From Pseudidiomarina halophila (GTDB lineage Bacteria > Pseudomonadota > Gammaproteobacteria > Enterobacterales > Alteromonadaceae), in NCBI RefSeq assembly GCF_003987215.1, contig NZ_PIPW01000001.1, forward strand, positions 1,116,001-1,180,000: a stretch of DNA of 64,000 nucleotides, given 5' to 3'. The position numbers and the translations under genes were made by a program. Positions within the stretch are counted from its first letter, which is position 1, and each line of letters starts with the position of its first letter. Under the pieces are notes generated by a model. The model was not told the origin of the DNA. It did not search any database and worked only from the letters and a program-made list of their open reading frames with translations. This document shows, piece by piece, positions 21,124 to 32,200 of the stretch.

Positions 21124-21178
21124 GTTTTCACATGGCTTATGTTAAGCTTATTGAAAATCATTCGGGAGCGATTAGATT

Positions 21179-22504
21179 GTGTCGATTACTGCTGTTGCTA
21201 TTGACCTTGAAGTAGATTTTGCCGAGCTTTTCACAGCTGTTGCGGAGGAGCCCTGGGCGCTGCTGCTTGATAGCTGTGAGCACCCCACCAGTCGTTATGA
21301 TTTTATCTTTCGTCAGCCCGAACAGGTGGTCACGCAAAGCGACGACTGGCCCACACAGCTGCACCAGCTGCTGACTCAGTTACCCAAATATCAGGGACCA
21401 GTGGATCTTCCCTTTCAGGGTGGCTTAGCCGGTGCCTTGAGTTACGATGCGGGTCGCGCGCTCGAGCGTCTGCCAACACAAGCAAAGCGTGATATTGATG
21501 TGCCTGAAATCGCGGTAGGGTTATACACCCAGGCGTTGATCCGTTGCCGCCTGAGCAAGACCACTTGGTTAGTTGCTCCTCAGCAACAGCTCGAAACCCT
21601 AAAAGACTTTTGGCAACGCCGCGCCACATCAGCTAAGTCAGTAGATGATTTTAAATTGACTGCGCCGTGGCAGAGCAATATCAGCGCAACGGACTATCAG
21701 CACAAGTTTGCTCAGGTGCAGGAGTACTTACATGCGGGCGATTGTTACCAGATTAATCTCGCACAACGCTTCTCAGCGCCTTTCTCCGGTGACCCCTGGC
21801 GTGCCTATCAACATCTGCGGGCAAGCAACCAGGCTCCCTTCTCCGGCTTTATGCGCTTAACCGACGGTGCCATTCTCAGTCATTCTCCTGAGCGCTTTTT
21901 GCAGGTTGATGCCAGTGGTCATGTGCAGACTAAGCCGATAAAAGGCACCCGTCCACGCGCGGATGATGCCAGCGCTGATCACGCACTGGCCAATGAACTG
22001 CAACATGCCGCAAAGGATCGCGCGGAAAACGTGATGATAGTTGATTTGTTGCGCAACGATTTAAGCCGCGTGTGTTTGCCCGGCTCTGTAAATGTTCCGC
22101 AACTCTTTGCCATTGAAAGTTATGCGGCAGTACACCATCTGGTCAGCACCGTTGAAGGCAAACTTGAACACCCGACCCAGGCATTAGAGCTTATTGCCGC
22201 TTGTTTTCCCGGCGGCTCGATAACCGGAGCACCAAAAATTCGCGCGATGGAAATCATAGATGAGTTAGAGCCGCACCGGCGCAGTTTCTATTGCGGCAGT
22301 CTTGGTTACATTTCACAACATGGTGCTGCGGATACCAATATTGCTATACGCACCCTGGTAACAACCGCGGAGCACATTTATTGCTGGGCCGGCGGCGGTT
22401 TGGTCGTTGACTCGGACGGCGTTGCTGAATACCAGGAAACGCTGGATAAAGTTGCGAAAATTTTACCCGTACTAACTGCCACGCTGGAACCGGAGGCGCT
22501 ATGA
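21179..22504 (+). CDS. pabB: aminodeoxychorismate synthase component I
   Basis: Converts chorismate and ammonia to 4-amino-4-deoxychorismate for folate synthesis, with PabA as partner (not in the window). The 441-residue protein has the chorismate-binding domain with IKGTRPR, DLLRNDLSRVC, GGSITGAPKIRAMEIID and YCGSLGYIS. The PIKGT form, with a lysine where anthranilate synthase has alanine, points to PabB rather than TrpE. It starts with GTG, with GGGAG ten bases upstream. The stop overlaps the nudL ATG, and pabB-nudL-sdaA is the E. coli gene order. Confidence 0.95.
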   Translation: MSITAVAIDLEVDFAELFTAVAEEPWALLLDSCEHPTSRYDFIFRQPEQVVTQSDDWPTQLHQLLTQLPKYQGPVDLPFQGGLAGALSYDAGRALERLPTQAKRDIDVPEIAVGLYTQALIRCRLSKTTWLVAPQQQLETLKDFWQRRATSAKSVDDFKLTAPWQSNISATDYQHKFAQVQEYLHAGDCYQINLAQRFSAPFSGDPWRAYQHLRASNQAPFSGFMRLTDGAILSHSPERFLQVDASGHVQTKPIKGTRPRADDASADHALANELQHAAKDRAENVMIVDLLRNDLSRVCLPGSVNVPQLFAIESYAAVHHLVSTVEGKLEHPTQALELIAACFPGGSITGAPKIRAMEIIDELEPHRRSFYCGSLGYISQHGAADTNIAIRTLVTTAEHIYCWAGGGLVVDSDGVAEYQETLDKVAKILPVLTATLEPEAL

Positions 22505-23094
22505 CACGGGATGAGTTTCTGCATCGCTTTCAGTTGCATCCGACACGACAGGCTAAACGCCCGACATTAAAACGTCTGCGCCCGGCCGCCGTTTTAATTC
22601 CGTTATGGGAGCGTGAGGGTGAGTTGCAGTTAGTGCTCACTCAGCGGGCGGCGAACCTGCGTCACCATGCCGGTCAGATCAGCTTCCCCGGCGGCCGGCA
22701 GGAACTCAACGACAGCTCACTTTACCAGACAGCACTGCGCGAAGCGCATGAGGAAATCCATCTAGACCCCAGTGCGGTTACCCTGGTCGGCCAACTGCAA
22801 GACTATCCGGTTATCAGTAACTTTATCATCCGGCCTTATGTTGCCTTCATCGATCCGCAACAGCCTTTGCGCCCGGATCCACGTGAGGTGGCGGAAATTT
22901 TTACCGTGCCGCTCAAGCATGTACTGCACCAACCTCAGCATTTTGCTTACAGGTTGCAGCGTTTTTTGTACGATCAGGTATACTTTATTCCATATCAGCA
23001 TAGAAATATCTGGGGAGCGACGGCTGGAATTTTGCGAGAATTGGCCGATCACGTGTATCCTGAACGGCATTCATTTTTTCGTTCTCTAAACTAA
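22501..23094 (+). CDS. nudL: Nudix CoA pyrophosphatase NudL
   Basis: Nudix hydrolase of 197 residues, predicted to split coenzyme A into phosphopantetheine and adenosine bisphosphate. The Nudix box spans about residues 64-86 (GGRQELND then REAHEEI). Directly before it the CoA-specific NuCoA motif is visible at 45-65 ([19 protein letters not shown]). The ATG overlaps the pabB stop by four bases. The product is usually poorly expressed, and its physiological need is unclear in this family. Confidence 0.92.
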   Translation: MTRDEFLHRFQLHPTRQAKRPTLKRLRPAAVLIPLWEREGELQLVLTQRAANLRHHAGQISFPGGRQELNDSSLYQTALREAHEEIHLDPSAVTLVGQLQDYPVISNFIIRPYVAFIDPQQPLRPDPREVAEIFTVPLKHVLHQPQHFAYRLQRFLYDQVYFIPYQHRNIWGATAGILRELADHVYPERHSFFRSLN

Positions 23095-23113
23095 TAGGTT
23101 AACGATACCAATT

Positions 23114-24487
23114 ATGATAAGTGTTTTTGACATCTATAAAGTGGGCATTGGCCCATCCAGTTCTCATACCGTTGGCCCGATGCGCGCCGCTACGGAATTT
23201 CTGCGCGCAGCCGATAAAGCGGTCGGGCTATCCGAAGCTACCACCATCAAGGTTGAGCTGTTTGGCTCCCTGGGACAAACGGGTAAGGGGCACGGCACTG
23301 GCAAAGCAGTCATTTTAGGTCTGGCCGGTGAAGCGCCTGAAACCGTCGACACCACAAAAGTCGATGAGTTTTTGGCCAACGTAGATAAGAGCCAGAAACT
23401 TAAGTTGTTGGGTGAGCATGAAATTAAGTTTCCACGCGAAGGGGCGATTACCTTTCATCGCCGCAAAACCAAACCCCGCCATGCAAACGCAATGGAGTTA
23501 CGCTTATTAAAAGGCGATGAAGTGATCTATAAAGACCTCTATTACTCCATCGGCGGCGGCTTTATCGTGCGCGATGCAGATTTCGATGACACCCTGGAAG
23601 AAGCAATTGAGCAATCCAGTAAGCCGATCCCTTATCCGTTCGACTCTGCCGCTGACCTGCTTCGGCAGTGTGCTGAGCATGGCATGCGTATCAGTTCATT
23701 GATGTTAGCCAATGAAAAAGTATTCCGCAGTGAAGCTGAGGTGCGCAAAGGACTGATGCATATCTGGCAGACCATGGACGCCTGTATCGACAACGGAATC
23801 AAAACCGAAGGTATTCTGCCTGGTGGTCTCAAAGTACGTCGCCGCGCTCCTGGCCTCTACCAACGCTTACGCAATGAAAAATCTTCGGACCCAATGCAAA
23901 CTCTTGACTGGGTCGACTTATTTGCCTTAGCGGTTAATGAAGAAAATGCAGCCGGCGGACGTGTGGTCACAGCACCCACCAATGGCGCTGCAGGTATCAT
24001 ACCGGCCGTCATGAAATATGCTGATAAATTTATCGCTCCGCTCGACGAAGAAACAATTGTACGTTTCTTATTGACCTCCGCGGCAATTGGTATTCTATAT
24101 AAAAAGAATGCTTCTATCTCAGGTGCGGAAGTAGGTTGTCAGGGCGAAGTAGGCGTGGCCTGCTCGATGGCCGCCGGCGCCCTCGCGGAACTTATGGGTG
24201 GCAGTGTCAGTAATGTGGAAAATGCCGCCGAAATAGGTATGGAGCACAACCTCGGCTTGACCTGCGATCCCGTCGGTGGCCTGGTTCAGGTGCCATGTAT
24301 TGAGCGCAATGCGATGGGTTCGGTCAAAGCTATTAATGCCGCACGTCTGGCATTGCGTGGCAGCGGTGACCACAAGGTATCCCTGGATAAGGTCATCAAA
24401 ACCATGTGGGATACTGGCAACGACATGAAAACCAAATACAAAGAAACGGCTCGCGGCGGCCTCGCCGTTAACATTATCGAGTGTTAA
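23114..24487 (+). CDS. sdaA: L-serine dehydratase (L-serine ammonia-lyase)
   Basis: Single-chain iron-sulfur enzyme deaminating L-serine to pyruvate and ammonia. The N-terminal beta domain begins with [20 protein letters not shown]. The alpha domain (from about residue 185) carries cysteines in [27 protein letters not shown] and VPCIERNA that bind the 4Fe-4S cluster. 457 residues, matching E. coli SdaA (454). Nineteen bases separate it from nudL on the same strand. The pyruvate formed links to central metabolism; the window also has an oxaloacetate decarboxylase pump. Confidence 0.97.
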   Translation: MISVFDIYKVGIGPSSSHTVGPMRAATEFLRAADKAVGLSEATTIKVELFGSLGQTGKGHGTGKAVILGLAGEAPETVDTTKVDEFLANVDKSQKLKLLGEHEIKFPREGAITFHRRKTKPRHANAMELRLLKGDEVIYKDLYYSIGGGFIVRDADFDDTLEEAIEQSSKPIPYPFDSAADLLRQCAEHGMRISSLMLANEKVFRSEAEVRKGLMHIWQTMDACIDNGIKTEGILPGGLKVRRRAPGLYQRLRNEKSSDPMQTLDWVDLFALAVNEENAAGGRVVTAPTNGAAGIIPAVMKYADKFIAPLDEETIVRFLLTSAAIGILYKKNASISGAEVGCQGEVGVACSMAAGALAELMGGSVSNVENAAEIGMEHNLGLTCDPVGGLVQVPCIERNAMGSVKAINAARLALRGSGDHKVSLDKVIKTMWDTGNDMKTKYKETARGGLAVNIIEC

Positions 24488-24496
24488 TCCCGCTTA

Positions 24497-25492
<996 letters not shown>

Positions 25493-25504
25493 TTATTCTA
25501 AAAA

Positions 25505-25532
25505 TATATAACACGATCGGTATTTATTCCAA
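25505..25532 (-). promoter_or_regulatory. candidate cysB promoter
   Basis: On the minus strand TTGGAA (25527-25532) and TATATA (25505-25510) are 16 bases apart, about 35 bases before the cysB ATG, in the short divergent gap with yciH. Confidence 0.4.
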
Positions 25533-25552
25533 GATCAAAATAAGAGGTTTTT

Positions 25553-25888
25553 GTGTCAAGTTTATCCGATCAGCTAAAAAACTTAGGCTTTGCATCGTCC
25601 GGCGAGCCGTCTGAAAATGAAACTAACCCGCTCACAGCCATTGATAAAAGCATTCCCGTGCGTATTCAGCGACAGACCAAGGGCCGCAAAGGTAAAGGCG
25701 TGACCGTAATTCTCGACCTACCCGAAGACCCTAAATTATTAGCCGACTACGCCAAGCAGTTACGCAAAATGTGCGGTGTTGGCGGTAGCGTTAAAAATCA
25801 AACCATCGAACTACAAGGTGACCAGCGTGACGCCAGCAAAGCCTTTCTTGAGCAACAGGGATTCAAGGTTAAACTAGCGGGAGGCTAA
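25553..25888 (+). CDS. yciH: SUI1/eIF1-like translation factor YciH
   Basis: Bacterial homologue of eIF1 (SUI1 domain), 111 residues. The hallmark KGRKGKGVTVILDLP is at about residues 42-56, followed by LRKMCGVGGSVKNQTIELQGDQ, the conserved SUI1 second half. Family members influence start-codon or initiator-tRNA selection and repress translation under stress in E. coli. It starts with GTG with AAGAGG upstream. Its last 15 bases overlap the convergent phosphatase gene. Confidence 0.93.
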   Translation: MSSLSDQLKNLGFASSGEPSENETNPLTAIDKSIPVRIQRQTKGRKGKGVTVILDLPEDPKLLADYAKQLRKMCGVGGSVKNQTIELQGDQRDASKAFLEQQGFKVKLAGG

Positions 25889-27517
25889 ATGATAGCCGAA
25901 GGACACTTTACGCCCGTTATCAGTCCAACGCAGATCGTCCGCTAACTGCTGTAACAGATCTAAGCCACGCCCATAGGGCTGACTCAGCCTTGTCGTGCTA
26001 ATCGGCTGATCAGGTTCCCAGGGCACTCCAGTGTTACTAACGCTAATCCTCAAATAGTTTTGACGTTGATCAAAACGAACTTCAATACTTATAGAGCCCG
26101 ATTGCAGTGCCTGCAGTCGCTCTGTCCGCAACTGATAGTAATAGGCAAATCCTTCAGGATCACTTTTCATGCGTGAGTCAAGGCCGAGCAAACCATGTTC
26201 CAGTGCGTTATTGAAAACTTCGGCGAGTAATAAATAAATGGTGGTGCGATGTCCATGCAGTGCAGGCAAGCGTCCCAGTACACCAAGCACCGAAGTCACC
26301 ACGTCAACTTGCCGCAAATCTTCGGCATCTAAGGTGGTCTGGAAGGTAAACGGCAGAGCTTGTACTTCATCGCCATATTCTGGCGAGGCGAGTCCGGTCG
26401 GGCAGCATTGTAAAATCGCCAGTGACAGATCATCGTGCAACGGCTGGGTGCCGCGAAAGTTCTCTAACTCCGTCACCAGGCTCTGAAAATCATCCCGGCC
26501 CGGATAGGTTTGAATAAGATGCTCGAGCGCTTCCATGCCCAAAAACTCGCGTTTCTGACTCAACATCTCGATGACGCCATCAGTAAACAATGCTATTGCG
26601 TCCGTTGCCTGGGTCCGAATAGTCGCGACCTGACTGTCGAAGTCATCAACGCTGAGCACCCCAAGAGCCATGTGCTGTGCCTTGAGTCGATGTTTCACCA
26701 CACCGTCCTGACCAAATACCAGTGCCGGTGGCATGCCACCATTCCAGTAGCTCAACCGCTCGCCGTTGGCGGATAATTCAAGCAGAAAACACGCGCAAAA
26801 CATATCATTAGGTAACAGACGATTAAGACGGTAGTTAAACTCGACGACCATTTCTGCCACCGAGACGCTGCGATCGGCCATCGCGAAAAAAGCCTGGGAA
26901 AGTGGCAAGGCGCCGGTCGCAGGTGCCAGTCCATGGCCGGTGAAATCAGCCATTAAGACGTAAAGGTTGCCTAAGGGACCGGGGGCAACGAGACAGAGAT
27001 CACCGTTAAACTTGGATGCAGGCGTCAGTAAGGTGCGGATGTGTTCGTAGTTGGTAAAGTTTCGGCTAAGGGCGTTACGGAATATATGCTCGACTAATTC
27101 GTGCTCGCGTTCAACCCGTTGGGTATGCAAAATCAGACTTTTCCGGACAGCGTGCAACTGCCGCATGGTATTGAAACTGGTTGCCATTAGCTGAACACGT
27201 TGCAACGTGAGTCCGACTGAAGATGGCCAGGGCAGCACATCGCCATGCCATTTCAAGCTTTCCTGCTGATCAGTTTCGCGCGGCAGAACGAGCAACTGAT
27301 GAGGACAGTCTAAGGCTTGCAGAAAACGCGTTTCAAGTGCGGCGCTAACCACTATCGTAGGATGCAGTAAAGACAGGTCAGGATGCCAGTCCGCTGCGCT
27401 TCTTAAGCGAATACGTCGAGCAATACGAAGCCGTTTCAGCTCATCCACAACTGAGCGAGCAAAACTCGAATCATCCTGATAGATGTCGATAACAATTTGC
27501 TGGGACGGCTTAAGCAT
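25874..27517 (-). CDS. SpoIIE-type Ser/Thr phosphatase with receiver-like and anti-sigma kinase domains (HsbR/CrsR-like)
   Basis: Three regions in 547 residues. Residues 1-120 look like a response-regulator receiver, with an acidic DD pair (15-16), but the strand that should carry the phospho-aspartate reads TIVVSAALE (54-62) and has no Asp. A PP2C/SpoIIE phosphatase domain follows (about 165-375) with metal-binding candidates D173 (FNGDL), D191 (ADFTGHG), D313 (FTDGV) and D362/D363 (HDDLSL). The C-terminal part (about 395-547) is a HATPase of the anti-sigma kinase type with LAEVFNNALEHG and GRGLDLLQQL. The same architecture occurs in HsbR of Pseudomonas and CrsR of Shewanella, which phosphorylate and dephosphorylate a STAS partner. 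The STAS gene lies 23 bases upstream. Confidence 0.88.
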   Translation of the reverse strand: MLKPSQQIVIDIYQDDSSFARSVVDELKRLRIARRIRLRSAADWHPDLSLLHPTIVVSAALETRFLQALDCPHQLLVLPRETDQQESLKWHGDVLPWPSSVGLTLQRVQLMATSFNTMRQLHAVRKSLILHTQRVEREHELVEHIFRNALSRNFTNYEHIRTLLTPASKFNGDLCLVAPGPLGNLYVLMADFTGHGLAPATGALPLSQAFFAMADRSVSVAEMVVEFNYRLNRLLPNDMFCACFLLELSANGERLSYWNGGMPPALVFGQDGVVKHRLKAQHMALGVLSVDDFDSQVATIRTQATDAIALFTDGVIEMLSQKREFLGMEALEHLIQTYPGRDDFQSLVTELENFRGTQPLHDDLSLAILQCCPTGLASPEYGDEVQALPFTFQTTLDAEDLRQVDVVTSVLGVLGRLPALHGHRTTIYLLLAEVFNNALEHGLLGLDSRMKSDPEGFAYYYQLRTERLQALQSGSISIEVRFDQRQNYLRISVSNTGVPWEPDQPISTTRLSQPYGRGLDLLQQLADDLRWTDNGRKVSFGYHLASR

Positions 27518-27540
27518 CAGCTTGGCCTCTGCGTTTTTTG

Positions 27541-27846
27541 CTACTCGATGGTAAACAACTTATCGAAGCGTGAAATATCGAGAATAGTTTTAACTTCCGG
27601 ACGACTATTGATGATGTGAATACCTTTTACGTTGTCGCTGACCGCTTTGCGCATATTGAGCAACATGCCAAGCGCCGAGCTATCCAAGTATTCAGTCTCC
27701 CGTAAATCAATGTAAATTGTCGGTTTCTCATCTCCTATAGAGCTGTACGCGCGACGAAATTCATGGACAAGACCGAAGTCAAATTTGCCGTGGACTGCAA
27801 TAGTCAGCTCCTTGCCATCGTTTGAAACATGACGAGTAATCGACAT
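27541..27846 (-). CDS. STAS-domain anti-sigma factor antagonist (HsbA/CrsA-like)
   Basis: A 101-residue single STAS domain. The conserved phosphorylation site is S56 in YLDSSALGMLL, equivalent to the serine phosphorylated in SpoIIAA. Family members bind an anti-sigma or similar partner when unphosphorylated and are switched by the kinase/phosphatase encoded next. HsbA (Pseudomonas) binds FlgM, and CrsA (Shewanella) controls sigma S; which applies here cannot be told, as no sigma or anti-sigma gene is nearby. The ATG has CAGGTG upstream. Confidence 0.9.
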   Translation of the reverse strand: MSITRHVSNDGKELTIAVHGKFDFGLVHEFRRAYSSIGDEKPTIYIDLRETEYLDSSALGMLLNMRKAVSDNVKGIHIINSRPEVKTILDISRFDKLFTIE

Positions 27847-27869
27847 CGTTCACCTGCTTACTTGTTATT

Positions 27870-27899
27870 ATTAGATTAGACAGTTGTAAATAGTGCCAA
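27870..27899 (-). promoter_or_regulatory. candidate promoter of the STAS-phosphatase operon
   Basis: On the minus strand TTGGCA (27894-27899) and TCTAAT (27870-27875) are 18 bases apart, 24 bases before the STAS ATG. It lies downstream of the terminator that ends the previous operon. Confidence 0.45.
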
Positions 27900-27950
27900 T
27901 ACATGCCAGTAAACACAAGCGGCAGCGGCTAAATTTCGTGGTAAATAGAC

Positions 27951-27982
27951 AAAAAAAAGCCGGTTACTTCGAACCGGCTTTT
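27951..27982 (-). terminator. intrinsic terminator of the amidohydrolase operon
   Basis: Minus-strand stem GCCGGTT/AACCGGC, extended by A:T pairs, with loop CGAAGT, followed by a run of eight T. It begins 14 bases after the amidohydrolase stop at 27997. The plus-strand reading also has a short T run. Confidence 0.9.
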
Positions 27983-27996
27983 GTGTGTTTTTCAGA

Positions 27997-29280
27997 TTAA
28001 GGCTTTTGCTGATACTTATTATAGAGTTGCAGGTGTCGATTGTTCAGGTCAACCAACCGGCCTTCAATGAATAACAACTCAACTTTCTGTCCGATCGGGT
28101 CCATCAAGTCACCAGCAGAAACCACTACAGTTCCTTGCTTACCAACTTCTAACGAGCCGACGCTGTCAGCCACTCCCATGAACTCTGCAGGAGCGAGAGT
28201 GATAGCGCGTAGCGCGGCATCTTTGTCCAGACCATAGGCCACCGCATTACCCGCAGCAAATGGCAGGTTACGGACGTCCCAGTAGCCCGGATAACTGATG
28301 GCGAAGTCGACACCAGCTTCTGCTAACGCAGCTGGTGTTGAAAATGCCTGATCAAACGCTTCGTCATGGCGTGTAGGTAAACCATATGGTGCACCAAATA
28401 CCACGCGCACATCGGCGGCAGCAAGTTGATCTGCCATCCGCCAGGCGTCACGTGCCCCCATCAATACCCAGTCAAAGCCAAACTCTTTGGTGAGATCCAT
28501 AGCTTCGCGAATCTGCCGTTCGTCATCGGCATGCACGTACAAGGTGCTGCTACCGTCAAACAAGCCAAGCATTGCTTCCCAACGCAGGTCTGTACCATTT
28601 AACTCACCCGCTTGCTTAGCATCGTAGTAAGCCTTGGCTTCGATAAACGCCCGTTCAAGATTCTTGCGAGCTTCGGCGTTCGCTTTGCGTTGTTCTTCGG
28701 GGCTACGACTTTCCCACCACGAGTTACTCACACCAACACGAGGCCAGTTCACGTGCACGCCAATATCAAGACTCTCAGCTGCGTCCTCATAGGTCCAGCC
28801 GTCAAGCTGCAAAACACTTGAACGACCGGTGATCAGCTCACCCTGTGGCACGATTTGAGCGTGCGAGATACCATTATAGCGAATGGTCGGAATCACCTCA
28901 GAATCAGGGTTATAAGCGACATGACCGCTGACTTCAGGGGTGATCGCACCAGTTTCATCAGAGTCTTCAGTAGCACGTACCGCCTCAATTTCTTTCAGAC
29001 CTAAGGTGGTATCCATGGCGATGACGCCCGGGTACAAATGCTTACCCGTAACATCGACAACCTGAGCCCCCGCCGGGATTTCCAGGTCTTTACCAATGGC
29101 GCTAATCTTACCGTCTACCATCAGCAGGTCCGTGTCTTGTTTAACGCCGTCCGTTACTGTGTAAAGGGTTCCACCTTGCAACAAGATAGGTTGTTGCTGC
29201 GGTTCGCCAGGAACAATGTCATGCGCTACAGCACTTAGGGTAAGGCTTGCAGCAGCAACTGCTGTCATTAATTTTTTCAT
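27997..29280 (-). CDS. amidohydrolase-like protein lacking the usual metal motif, exported
   Basis: Protein of 427 residues with a Sec signal (about 1-19, cut near AVA-HD). The composite-domain start (ILLQGGTLYTVTDG, DLLMVDGKISAIGKDL) and the C-terminal ALRAITLAPAEFMG and GKQGTVVVSAGD segments are typical of the amidohydrolase superfamily. However, the place where the metal HxH normally follows PGxID reads YPGVIAMDTTLG (83-94), with no histidine. It may therefore be inactive or act as a partner of the larger upstream-encoded protein. The ribosome site GGAGG lies in the end of the upstream gene; the intergenic gap is two bases. Substrate unknown; imidazolonepropionase- or prolidase-like relatives are possible. 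Confidence 0.8.
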   Translation of the reverse strand: MKKLMTAVAAASLTLSAVAHDIVPGEPQQQPILLQGGTLYTVTDGVKQDTDLLMVDGKISAIGKDLEIPAGAQVVDVTGKHLYPGVIAMDTTLGLKEIEAVRATEDSDETGAITPEVSGHVAYNPDSEVIPTIRYNGISHAQIVPQGELITGRSSVLQLDGWTYEDAAESLDIGVHVNWPRVGVSNSWWESRSPEEQRKANAEARKNLERAFIEAKAYYDAKQAGELNGTDLRWEAMLGLFDGSSTLYVHADDERQIREAMDLTKEFGFDWVLMGARDAWRMADQLAAADVRVVFGAPYGLPTRHDEAFDQAFSTPAALAEAGVDFAISYPGYWDVRNLPFAAGNAVAYGLDKDAALRAITLAPAEFMGVADSVGSLEVGKQGTVVVSAGDLMDPIGQKVELLFIEGRLVDLNNRHLQLYNKYQQKP

Positions 29281-29282
29281 TA

Positions 29283-32200
29283 TTAGTGTCCTCCGTGGCT
29301 ATGCGCAGTAAAGGTTTGTAGCCATGTGTCATGCTCGGTATCGCAGTGCCAGCTTGGCTGTTCACGCTTATAGCCGTTCTCGGCGCCCTTGCTTGCTGAT
29401 GGATCCGCCAACACTTTTTGCATTAACGCCTGCTTCTCTTCCTGCAACTCTGCGCGCAGGACTTCGTCGCGCTCACGGTTGAAGTAGTTGCGGGCATTGA
29501 TCCAGGTTTGTTCAACCCGGGCATAGGAACTTAACGGATGATTATTCCAGATTACAAAGTCGGCATGTTTGCCTTCAGCAATACTGCCCACATACTGATC
29601 AACCTTAAGTTGCTTGGCCGGATTCAGCGTTACCATTTGCAGCGCTTCATGCTCAGACATACCACAGTAGGTGACCGACTTCGCAGCTTCAGTATTCAGA
29701 CGACGCTGCAAATCGTTACTGTCAGAGTTAATGCTGGTCAAAACGCCTTTTTCAGACATCAAACACGCGTTTTGTGGAATCGCATCATAGACCTCAAACT
29801 TGTATGCCCACCAGTCGGCAAATGAAGAACCGCCCGCACCATGTTTCGCCATTTCAGATGCTACTTTGTAGCCTTCCAGAATGTGCGTGAACGTGGTCAG
29901 GGTGAAATTAAAATCTTCCGCCAGCCGTAACAGCATGAGGATCTCTGATTGCACGTAGCTGTGTGCGTGCACAAAGCGCTCACGGTCGAGGATTTCCAGC
30001 AGCGTTTGCAAACGGTAATCCGGACGTGGTGGCGCAGTTTTCGCGCGTTCACTACGGCTTAGCTTTTTATAGGCCTCCATCCGCTCACGATAATCAAGCG
30101 CTGCTGTAAAACCGTCACGCATCAGGGTTTCAACACCCATGCGCGTCTGCGGATAACGGCTACTCAACCATGACGGATAACGACTTTGTTTAACGTTCTC
30201 ACCCAAGGCGAACTTAATTGACGGCGGCGCTGCATCAAACTTCATTTGGTCGGCAGTTGCGCCCCAACGCAGTTTAATCACCTGTGCCTGGCCACCAATT
30301 GGGTTCGCTGAACCATGCAGTAACTGCGCCATGGTGGTACCACCAGCCAGTGAACGGTAGACATGAATATCATCAGGGTTAACCACGTCACCAATGCGAA
30401 CTTCAGCAGTGATGGCTTCCGACGCTTCGTTCACACCGCGGTCAATCGCAATATGCGAATGCTCGTCGATAATACCCGGCGTGACATGCATGCCGGTGGC
30501 GTCGATAACGGTATAACCTGATGGTGTACGAAGGTTCTCACCAATGCGATAAAACTCGCCATCACGGATCAGGATGTCCGTTTGTTCCAATACCCCTTGT
30601 TCATCTTCTGCAGTCCAAACCGTTGCATTTTTGATATGCAGGTTTTGACGTTCCGGGAGTCCATCAAGGCCATAGGCAACATTTGGGAAGGTTAAGCGGC
30701 TAACGTATTCAACCTTCGCAGAAGCATCTGTATTAGCGCTCTCGGTTGCAGCACTCGCAGCTTCGCTACTGCCGGTAAAGTTTAACTCACGTCCGTCAGG
30801 TCCGACCGCTACACCGGCGTAGGTATTTTCAGCAGTTTGTTCAAGCTGCATGCGCCAGGTGCCGGCAGTACCAGCCAGTTCAGCATCAACCACAAACGAC
30901 ACCGAGCTTTCATCACGACGACTTGCGCGCAACTTGCTGCGACTGTCGCCAACGACCAGTTCGCCAGCAATGGTTTCGTCACCCTTTAACTCGAGCGTCA
31001 CACCCTGGTTGGCAATCGTGGCCGCGATGGTGCCGCTAAAGTCAGCCTTGCGCAGCGGTGCAAGTTCTTTTTCTTCACCTTGCAACCAGACGGATTTGAT
31101 CGTGCCCTTAGTAAACAGATCGCCTTCAGCAACCACTAAATCAGCCATATACCCCGGAGCGATTTTTCCGGCTTTGTCAGAGACACCGGCGATACGCGCC
31201 GGAATAGTTGTTAATGCCGCCAGCGCGCGTTCTTTACTCAAGCCATGCTGTACAGCCTTCCGCAGGTTTGGCCAGAACTCATCGGCTTTCTTCAGCTGAT
31301 GCAGGGTGAAAGAGAAATCAACATTTGCCGCCGACAGCGCAGCCGCGTTACCGGGAGCTCGCTCCCAATGACGCAAATCGGCTAATTCGACGTCAAGATG
31401 ATCATTAACGCCTGAAACCTCTGGTGCGGCCGGAAAATTCAACGGTAAAATCAACGTAGAATTGGTCGCCTTGATGGCGTCGAGACGCGCATACTCGTAA
31501 TTTGAGCCAACATAGGTTACCGGCACATCAAACTCACTGAATACACTGTGCGCACGTAATAATGATTTATCATCAGTTACCGCGAAAACCATTCCTTCCT
31601 GTTCCACAGGTACAAGCTCAGCCAACGCTGCATTGTACTCTACCGGTCCTTTGTACGATTCTTTACCGTAGGCCTGCTCGTACCAGTTCGCGTCCGACAA
31701 GGTTTGCCGGATTAAAGCGATAGATCCCATCAGGGAATTCGGGTATTGCTGCTGTGATGAGCCTTTGTCGAACGAGCCGAAATGGCGTGCTTGCGCTTCA
31801 TAAACCACGTCATTGGCAATCTTGTCGGCCAGCGAAAGAGTTACCGCCTGCCCCTGAAAGATGCCATCAAGGCGAGCACTTTGTACCGCAGTAAAACCTT
31901 GCTGAATGTAATCGTCCGCACTTTTGCTGTCGCTCGCTGCACGATCAACCCACTTGCTCTGCGCATGAATCGCATCATTGGCAGCGTTGCCGCCTTCGCG
32001 CTTGTTATTGTATTCAGGACGGGTCGAAAACCAGGGACCCCGGTCAGTTTTTTCTGGCTTCGGCACACCATAGTTACTGTAGGCATCGATAAAGCCGGGA
32101 TAAACCGTGTGTCCCGAAAGGTCAATAACTCGCGCGCCTTCAGGCGCCCGATTGTTTTCGTTGATGCGTTCGATCTTGCCGTTGCGAATGACCAGGGTAG

